From NCBI GenBank assembly GCA_938743325.2, contig OW568862.1, positions 411,501 through 475,500 on the forward strand: 64,000 nucleotides of DNA, written 5' to 3'. Made by a program: the position numbers and the translations under genes. Position 1 is the stretch's first letter. Each line of letters begins with the position of its first letter. Source of the stretch: Pycnococcus provasolii. Taxonomy: Eukaryota > Chlorophyta > Pseudoscourfieldiophyceae > Pseudoscourfieldiales > Pycnococcaceae. Below the pieces are notes generated by a model. The model was not told where the DNA came from, ran no database searches, and worked only from the letters and a program-made list of their open reading frames with translations. This document shows, piece after piece, positions 58,201 to 64,000 of the stretch.

Positions 58201-58479
58201 GGCGGCGACGACGACGAGCCGAAGCCGGTTTGCATTCTGCTCTCCAGCGTTCTTGCGGCGGAGGAGAAGCTTGCGTTTGCTTGCGCTGCGAATGACGCGG
58301 CGGTGAAGGATCGCGGCTTGAATGCTGGCAAGCTCGTTGGCGCGGTGGCGAAGGTGGCTGGTGGTGGAGGAGGAGGAAAGCCAAACCTCGCACAGGCTGG
58401 TGGACGGGACATCACCAAGGCGGGTGAGGCGTTGGAGAAGGCAAGGGAGGAGCTGGCGGCGGCTTTTGATGACCAATAG
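55288..58479 (+). CDS. ALARS: Alanyl-tRNA synthetase, probable organellar form
   Basis: 1063 residues. The N-terminal 105 residues are Ser/Met/Thr-rich (with a repeated STSAS segment) and serve as a plausible plastid and/or mitochondrial transit peptide; several ATGs occur early, so the exact start is uncertain. The class II core begins [20 protein letters not shown] and contains [30 protein letters not shown] and [18 protein letters not shown]. The editing domain has H727-SAT-H731 ([12 protein letters not shown]) and C834-GGCH838 ([11 protein letters not shown]). The C-Ala region follows. A Lys/Glu-rich insertion (about 600-628, [19 protein letters not shown]) sits between the tRNA-binding and editing domains. 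Gly is usual where this protein has Ala in HVENTAQIG, and Cys replaces the common Thr in CGGTH. Confidence 0.95.
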   Translation: [1063 protein letters not shown]

Positions 58480-58562
58480 TCTTCCATGAAGTGAAAACAA
58501 AAAATCTTGTTCTTTTTTTTATCTACTTATGCTGAAAAATCCAATCTCTTCTTTCGAAGGAA

Positions 58563-60317
58563 TCAAGCCGCGATCAGTCGCTTTTCGCGCGCCACCTCGA
58601 GTTCCGATGCTCGGTTCACATGGGCTGCACTCACCTCCGCGTCGCCGTAGCTGATGGCGAGCAGTCGCGCAAGAGTCAGTGCATGGTGAAGGTGCTCCTG
58701 CGTAACGTCAACTCCAGCCTGCGCCAGTGCGTTCTTGTGGCTGACAACCGCCGTTTCGAGTGCTAAGGCTGCCGCTTCCGACGCGGGGATCGAGGCGTCG
58801 CCGCACGTTCTCGCCTTAAGCACGGCCAAGCGCAGCGCATCCACCGCCCCTGCGACCGCCGCCGAAACAACCGACGCGGCGGCGGCGGCGGCGGCGGCAT
58901 CTGGTTGCACGGGTACGGCGGCGTCGAACGTGTCTCGCAGAAGGCTTTTGCCTCGGCTCACGGAGATTACGGAAACGTCAAGAGGGCATGCCGTTTCGTA
59001 GAATGTGAAGTCAATCGGCAAGCTCGCCTTGGTCGCCACGGCTTGCAGTGCTGACAAGTTCTTGACACCCACCTCGCCAAACTGCATGCCCTCGACAACG
59101 TCCGTCTCGTCGATCACAAGCACACTTGAGGCTGGCAGCTGCAGAGCTCCTCTCATAAGTCGTTCGGTTTCGTAGTCCTTCTTTGGCACGAGAGATGGCG
59201 CATCCGCCGCGGCGAGCTGGGTGAGCCGCACACCCCCCGCGTACGCGCACAATCCCGATACGCACGTCACGATGGATGACGCGGTGATTTCGGTGCAACG
59301 CGTGAAGTTCAAGCTCAATTTTCCGAGCGGTCGGTCACCGACGCGCGCGTACACGCGACTGAGCAGCTGCAGGAGCATGTACTCCGCGGCGAGTGCATCT
59401 CCCGCGAATGCCTCAGACGTGAGCGAGGCGAGAAGCAGGCTGCGCACGTCCTGAACGGGTGCTTCTACGACACTGCGTGAAATGCGCTGCACGGGTTCGA
59501 GCGTCCTGTAGTGCAGCACCTGCAAGCGCGGAAGCTGGCTCGGCGGTGGGTACGCCGGCGAGGCGCTCGCGAACGACGGGTCGTCGAGCATGTTCGTGAA
59601 GTCCGCGGGCGTGTGGGTGACGACGCCAATCACCTCGACGACGTCGTGCAGCTTGGGCAGCGGTGCACCATTGGCTGGGTAGAACTTCGCGAGAACACTG
59701 CCAGCTTCTGAGATTTGCTGAAGTTGTGCCGTGGGTAGAGGCGGCGGTGTCGGAGCTGCTGGCTGTTCCCTGAGTGAAGGGGCGGCCGTTTGTTCAGCAG
59801 AGTCCACCATGGTGGTTGACGAGATGGGTCGCTTTCGGTTTGCACCATTGTTTGTTTGTGGTGGTGCAGCAGGCGAGTCGACTTCACGTGTCGGCGTCGC
59901 GGGCGGCATGACTCCGAAGTCATCTTGCACCCACGACGCTTCGTTGGGGATTGGGACTAAGAGCATCGGTCGCCGTTCCCAGATGACATTTTGTGCATCA
60001 TCTTGTGTATTCTGCGGCGTTTCCCTGTACGCGTTACTGGCACCTCCGACGAACATCTCCGGGTTCGGGACGTCTTGAACAAGCATAATCATACGCACAC
60101 ACGTCGCACCGAACGTTTCCACGTGTGTGCCAAGACGATGAGGAGGAGTCAAGCTTACCACTGATGAGCCCCCAGAGGAACCATGGTTCCCAGAGGAACC
60201 ACCAGAGAAGTGCTGAAACACACAGGTGTAGAGGTCACTTTGAGAAGATGGTGACGAAGGTGACGACGAGGAGGAAGCCAATGAAGAAATCGCGGCGAAG
60301 ACATCAAAAGAAGACAT
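58563..60317 (-). CDS. MCMBP: MCM complex-binding protein (MCMBP/ETG1)
   Basis: 584 residues from MSSFDVFAAISSL at 60317. Recognised blocks include FVGGASNAYRETPQ near residue 85, LPKLHDVVEVIGVVTHTPAD, RLQVLHYRTL, AEYMLLQLLSRVYARVGDRP, LGKLSLNFTRC and VLVIDETDVVEGMQFGEVGV, then the C-terminal region with INRASELEVAREKRLI-like sequence. MCMBP/ETG1 binds MCM2-7 and helps assemble and unload the replicative helicase; in plants ETG1 loss triggers a G2 checkpoint. Low-complexity insertions (Ser/Gly near 30-55, Ala near 470-490) are species-specific. Confidence 0.9.
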   Translation of the reverse strand: MSSFDVFAAISSLASSSSSPSSPSSQSDLYTCVFQHFSGGSSGNHGSSGGSSVVSLTPPHRLGTHVETFGATCVRMIMLVQDVPNPEMFVGGASNAYRETPQNTQDDAQNVIWERRPMLLVPIPNEASWVQDDFGVMPPATPTREVDSPAAPPQTNNGANRKRPISSTTMVDSAEQTAAPSLREQPAAPTPPPLPTAQLQQISEAGSVLAKFYPANGAPLPKLHDVVEVIGVVTHTPADFTNMLDDPSFASASPAYPPPSQLPRLQVLHYRTLEPVQRISRSVVEAPVQDVRSLLLASLTSEAFAGDALAAEYMLLQLLSRVYARVGDRPLGKLSLNFTRCTEITASSIVTCVSGLCAYAGGVRLTQLAAADAPSLVPKKDYETERLMRGALQLPASSVLVIDETDVVEGMQFGEVGVKNLSALQAVATKASLPIDFTFYETACPLDVSVISVSRGKSLLRDTFDAAVPVQPDAAAAAAAASVVSAAVAGAVDALRLAVLKARTCGDASIPASEAAALALETAVVSHKNALAQAGVDVTQEHLHHALTLARLLAISYGDAEVSAAHVNRASELEVAREKRLIAA

Positions 60318-60696
60318 GATGAGGTTAAAGGGAGGGAGGGATCACACACTGATCACGAGTGATGGCGGGAGTGATGGGAAGTGATGGCGGGGCAGGTGGT
60401 CGGTTCGTTCCCCCGGTTTGGTTGCGTCCTGTTTTACAATCCCCCGTTCGACGAAGGCGGGGTCCGACCGGGTTGGACCTGGGAGGGAGGGGTTGTTTGC
60501 GCGGGAAATCCGCCCTCCTCCGAGTGTCATTCCCCTTGGGGATCCCGGTCCTCCTGAAGACCTGTGTGGGTTGCGCTGTTCAATGTCCATGTCATGGTGG
60601 GAAGGATAGCGCCGATAGCGCCAGCGTGCGGTCCTCGACTCTGTCCACAGGGGACCATCGAGCTTGCCTCCCGAATCCCCGGATTAGGATCACATG
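60318..60696. other. Spacer upstream of MCMBP
   Basis: About 380 bp. Contains G-rich stretches (gatggcgggagtgatgggaa near 60360, gggttggacctgggagggag near 60470) and no gene I can support. Confidence 0.5.
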
Positions 60697-61110
60697 TGAC
60701 CAATCTTCATCATCGTCCTCAACAGGAAGCAGAAGAACCAGCTCCTCAGCAACGATTGCGGCACGCTAACAGCCGTGACGACGGGCGACGCCGTGGCGAC
60801 GGCCAATTACAGCTACGGTGCGGTGGGACGTCGAACCCGGCAAGCGGGAGCTGATTTGTGCCGTCAGCATGGACGACCCCAAGAACTCGCCCCTCGTGCG
60901 CTACACGCAGAAGCAGAAGCAGCGCCTTCGCGACCTTCGCAGCCGCCAATACGCCGACGAGGCGAGGCGAGACAAATCCAAACTCGCGAACCTTGAAGAG
61001 AAACAAAAGGCGCGGGAGGCAAAGGAAACTCGTGCATGCTCAGCCGTTGCCGCAAGAAATCAAGCCTTTCATCGTATGGCTTCACGGCGACGACATGCGC
61101 ACGTTCAGTG
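60697..61110 (+). pseudogene. Broken gene remnant with coding-like sequence in two or three frames
   Basis: After a TGA at 60697 one frame reads PIFIIVLNRKQKNQLLSNDC then GTLTAVTTGDAVATANYSYG. From about 60818 another frame continues plausibly as RWDVEPGKRELICAVSMDDP and KNSPLVRYTQKQKQRLRDLR, a charged helix to KAREAKETR near 61035. A third frame (LPQEIKPFIVWLHGDDMRTF) ends by 61110. The sequences look like protein but no single frame holds them and no start is seen, which suggests decay of an unrecognised gene. No family is assigned. Confidence 0.4.
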
Positions 61111-61315
61111 ATCAAAAGCACGAGCATGAATGGTTCATGCAAGCCATCAATGAGCATATCTCAACTGCGCTAGTTGCGTCTCCTACAATAGTCCATCAGG
61201 GGTTTATCTTACCGTATAGTAATACGCCTAATTTTGATTTTGATACACACTTTATTCTTATTCAGTTTAATGTTACTATACTTACTATTGTACTCTCAGA
61301 ACGACGGACTACGAT

Positions 61316-63019
61316 TTACTTCTTGCTCTCGAGATCCGCGGGAATGAACGTGCACACCCACAGCGCCACACAAGCCAAGAAGGCGTACATGCTGAACGGA
61401 AGAAACTGGGCCAAGCCAGGAAGAGCCGTTTGTAAGCGAATCGCGAGACTCCAACTCAACCCAGCCATCGCGGGGCCGATCGCACGGGCGAGAGAAGCAG
61501 CGCTCTGACCCACGCCATTCACCGTCGCGAGATGGCCAGGAGGGGCGGAGTTGTTGCATATGATGGCACTCGACGTGAAGGCTGTAACGCCAGCGGCATT
61601 CTTCATCGTCATCAAAACGATCATGATAGGCCAAAACACGCCGGAGGGCACGTGGTGAAGCTCGCCGTCGCCTGAAAAATGGCCCACAAAAAGTGTCGGC
61701 ATCGGAAAGCACGCCGACGTCAAAGCTGTCAAGGCGAGACCCCACCTGAAAATCCGTAGTCTCCCAAATGCGCGAACGAGCGCGGGGTACGCGAAAAATG
61801 TGAAAGCGAGCGTCGAAACTGCGCCTGTCGCGAGGATCGCGCCGACGACTTTGCTTTGAATCTTCAGCCCGCCGTTCTCTAACTCGGCGGCAGCCATCAG
61901 TGGAAATGACTCGTCAAGTAGCGTAAAACCCAATGCAAGAAGGCCGTACGTCACAATAGGTGCCCAAATGCGCCTTGTCTGCCATGGAATGCCTGACGAC
62001 ACCGGAGTATGGCGATCGTCGTCGTCGTCGTCGTCGTCGCTGTCTGGTGATGGTGGTGGTATGATGAGACCGCGACTGCTCACGGGATAGAGGCGTTTCG
62101 GCAACCTTTCCTCTTCAGTGGAGTCTTCCGACGTCGACTCTGGTTCAGGCGCACTCGCCTTCACGAGAGGTGCGAGTTCGATATCCCTGTCGTCTTCCTC
62201 ATCGTCGTCGTCTTGTTCGTCGCCGTGGCCGCCGCCGCCGCCGTCGCTGCTACTGCTGTGAGAAACGAGCATTCCCTTCGTTTCAGGCAGAAACGCCACT
62301 TGGCAGGCCAATGCGATGACGTTCCACAGTGCCATGAAGAGAAACGGGAACAGAAACGGCCTTTCACGCACAAACGCGTGCGAGCAAAGCAATCCTGTCG
62401 TGGTTTCGTGCCCTTTCGTGCCGCACGGAAACGCGAGAACGCCCCCGCTCGACGGTCCAATAATCATGCCAAGATTAAACGATAATGAGAGGAGGCTCAT
62501 GAGTCGCGCTGTGTGTTTTTTTTCCGGGTCGATTTCCGCGATGACTGTTTTGACGGTGAGCGTGATGGGGTTAAGAAACCCGCTTATCAGTCGCACGGCG
62601 CACGTGAGCCAGTACGACGTCGAGATTCCAATAAGTACCGCCGCAACGATCGACGACACGTTTCCGACGAGCAGGCACGGCCGCCGTCCGATGCGTTCAC
62701 TGACTCGTCCCCAGACCGGGTTCGAGATTGCCATTCCGATGAAGTAGAGCGCGGCAAGAAACCCGGCTTTTTCGGAGACTTCCGAGTCGTGGACACCATC
62801 CCCAAGGTAGAAGCGCGTCATGTAGGCGAGTACGCTGAATATGAGGTTCACGGCGATTGCCTGCGCGAACTGCGTGACAAGTATGGCTAATAGTAATAGT
62901 GGCGGGATATCAACCAGCACAGCTTGCGTGAACATAAGCCGCCACATATTAAAATAGGCCCCAGGAGGCCTATTTGTGCTATTTCTTCCCAGTGCCAGTG
63001 CCAGGGAGGGTGGCGCCAT
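61316..63019 (-). CDS. Major facilitator superfamily transporter, ZIFL/TetA-like
   Basis: 567 residues, start at 63019 (MAPPSLALALG). About 12 transmembrane segments. The loop 2-3 motif is NPVWGRVSERIGRRPCLLVG (the G-x3-D/S-R-x-GRR MFS signature), followed by RLISGFLNPITLTVKTVIAE and SFNLGMIIGPSSGGVLAFPC, a pattern seen in plant zinc-induced-facilitator-like and fungal MFS proteins. The central cytosolic loop (about 265-335) is acidic and low complexity, with Asp runs encoded by GTC repeats. Substrate could be a metal chelate, organic anion or drug and cannot be told from sequence. Stop precedes a region of AT-rich sequence with no clear TGTAA. Confidence 0.88.
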   Translation of the reverse strand: MAPPSLALALGRNSTNRPPGAYFNMWRLMFTQAVLVDIPPLLLLAILVTQFAQAIAVNLIFSVLAYMTRFYLGDGVHDSEVSEKAGFLAALYFIGMAISNPVWGRVSERIGRRPCLLVGNVSSIVAAVLIGISTSYWLTCAVRLISGFLNPITLTVKTVIAEIDPEKKHTARLMSLLSLSFNLGMIIGPSSGGVLAFPCGTKGHETTTGLLCSHAFVRERPFLFPFLFMALWNVIALACQVAFLPETKGMLVSHSSSSDGGGGGHGDEQDDDDEEDDRDIELAPLVKASAPEPESTSEDSTEEERLPKRLYPVSSRGLIIPPPSPDSDDDDDDDDRHTPVSSGIPWQTRRIWAPIVTYGLLALGFTLLDESFPLMAAAELENGGLKIQSKVVGAILATGAVSTLAFTFFAYPALVRAFGRLRIFRWGLALTALTSACFPMPTLFVGHFSGDGELHHVPSGVFWPIMIVLMTMKNAAGVTAFTSSAIICNNSAPPGHLATVNGVGQSAASLARAIGPAMAGLSWSLAIRLQTALPGLAQFLPFSMYAFLACVALWVCTFIPADLESKK

Positions 63020-63446
63020 GGCACAAGGTAGTTAGGATATAATATGGCGTCGAGACCCAACCTAATAACCAATCTCGTCCACACAAATCCAAAAAGTGAA
63101 AAAGGTAACCCAAATCACCCGAAACCCTAACACCCTAACCCCTAACACCCTAAACCCCTAACCCGGCGTGAGTTCACGGCCTTAACTTCTGGCCTTAACC
63201 CCTTAACCAGGGCATTTCCCTCCCGCCTCCCTTTCCTTCGAAGTTCCCTCCCTTTCCTTTCCTTCGGGACCCAACCACCTGAGGGATCCCAACCTCAGCT
63301 GAAACTGGTGCTCAAGGTGTCCTACTTAGGTGTCCATTGAAGCAGTGGAAAGCGTCATACTTGAAATAACTTGCACTTGCTCGCTCGATTCCTTACCTAC
63401 CTACCGTAGCTGGTTTTGTCTTTGTGATTGTATTTCATTTCATTGC
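63020..63446. repeat. Divergent spacer with telomere-like variants
   Basis: About 430 bp. Bases 63122-63165 carry CACCCTAACCCCTAA-type repeats. ccctttccttcgaagttccc near 63228-63255 repeats CCCTTTCCTT twice. ACCTACCTACC precedes the next gene. Confidence 0.65.
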
Positions 63447-64000
63447 ATGGGAAGTGGTCTCTCCAGTGGCCTTAAGCTCAGCACTTCGACTTGGAAGCCG
63501 CTCTCACCATCCATGCGTAGCATTCATGTCAATGTGCGAAGAGGAGGACATCAATCAAAATCATCCTCGACACACACGCGCATACTTGCTATCGCTACTA
63601 TCGCCATATGCGTATGCTACGTGACGTTCGCTGTACGTGCGCTGGGAAGGAGAAGGCAAGAGCGAGACGAGACGGACTTGGCCGTCGCCATTGATGGAAA
63701 ACGGGAAGCGGCGAATCTTGCGACGACGTGGGACGATACGGAGGGGGAGAACGACGCAAACTCTGCCGCTGCTTTGCCGACGAAATACGAGGAGGCGGTA
63801 CTCCGCGTCGAGCCCACAGAAATACACGCCGATATCGACGCCGAAGTCGACGACACGCAACCAAGCGCGGCGCCAACCACCACCACCACCACCACCACCA
63901 CTACCGCCGCCACCACCACCACCACGGCAACCGGCAGCCATAAGAGGAATAAGATGGCTCGCGCCGCAGCTGCGCCCGCAGATCGTAAAGCAAGCATGCA
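63447..64000 (+). CDS. Partial type II membrane protein running off the window
   Basis: An open frame from the ATG at 63447 (MGSGLSSGLKLSTSTWKPLS) with no stop before the window edge, at least 184 residues. A basic cytosolic N-terminus is followed by one transmembrane segment near 51-71 (ILAIATIAICVCYVTFAVRA) and RRRQERDE. Then comes a hydrophilic stem-like region (GKREAANLATTWDDTEGEND) and a Thr run at about 149-168 encoded by ACC triplets. This is the plan of Golgi type II enzymes such as glycosyltransferases, whose catalytic domain would lie beyond the edge. MGSGLS could also be myristoylated. Identity unknown. Confidence 0.65.
   Translation, partial: MGSGLSSGLKLSTSTWKPLSPSMRSIHVNVRRGGHQSKSSSTHTRILAIATIAICVCYVTFAVRALGRRRQERDETDLAVAIDGKREAANLATTWDDTEGENDANSAAALPTKYEEAVLRVEPTEIHADIDAEVDDTQPSAAPTTTTTTTTTTAATTTTTATGSHKRNKMARAAAAPADRKASM

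Noticed and set aside
1-64000. tRNA, rRNA, snRNA genes or CRISPR arrays
   Set aside because: Looked for in the spacers by eye; nothing convincing was found. Small RNA genes could still be missed without a covariance search. The tandem repeats seen have no CRISPR-like spacers.

Overview
This is a eukaryotic nuclear window with dense, mostly single-exon genes on both strands. It most likely comes from a unicellular green alga (Chlorophyta, prasinophyte grade). Support: a NEOXANTHIN-DEFICIENT-1 (NXD1) homologue, a plastid-type triose-phosphate/phosphate translocator, a plant-HD2/nucleoplasmin-like chromatin protein, an organelle-type alanyl-tRNA synthetase, and TGTAA motifs just after several stop codons (the usual chlorophyte poly(A) signal). 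The species is not identified. Telomere-like CCCTAA / CCCCTAA(A) tracts occur in many spacers. Only four coding introns are visible, and three of them have a GTACGT donor.

Layout. 0.5-15 kb: an RGG-rich organelle-targeted-looking protein, a PUB-domain protein, a secreted sialidase-like protein, a DxD glycosyltransferase-like protein, a Tyr-rich secreted protein, an EF-hand/coiled-coil protein and casein kinase 2 alpha. 15.3-19.6 kb: a 4.23-kb DNA transposon (element A) with 347-bp terminal inverted repeats (TIRs) differing at one base and a 9-bp target-site duplication. It has no transposase and carries cellular-type cargo, including a double-cupin gene. 20-24 kb: a UBC6-type E2, NXD1 and a plastid-targeted duplicated-domain protein. 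23.9-33.0 kb: a 9.14-kb apparently complete Mutator-like element (element B), also with a 9-bp duplication. It encodes a 2371-residue protein combining zinc-binding N-terminus, PHD finger, MULE DDE transposase, SWIM finger, Ulp1 protease and a C-terminal 2-oxoglutarate/Fe(II)-oxygenase-like domain. A convergent second gene recalls the mudrA/mudrB layout of MuDR. The outer TIRs of A and B are nearly the same, so B is a plausible source of transposase for A.

33-64 kb: a large helical protein with a CaaX end, ribosomal protein eL34, an acidic coiled-coil protein, the phosphate translocator, a tandem RIIa/Dpy-30-like protein, CTNNBL1, an M14 carboxypeptidase, a three-EF-hand protein, a UTP4-like WD40 protein, the HD2-like protein, a small coiled-coil protein, AlaRS, MCM-binding protein, a broken gene remnant, a ZIFL-like MFS transporter and a membrane protein running off the right edge.

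The host genes are unrelated housekeeping functions with no operon logic. The strongest novelty is the transposon pair: the multi-domain transposase fused to an oxygenase-like domain, and its cargo-carrying relative. All family calls come from reading motifs; no database search or computation was run.
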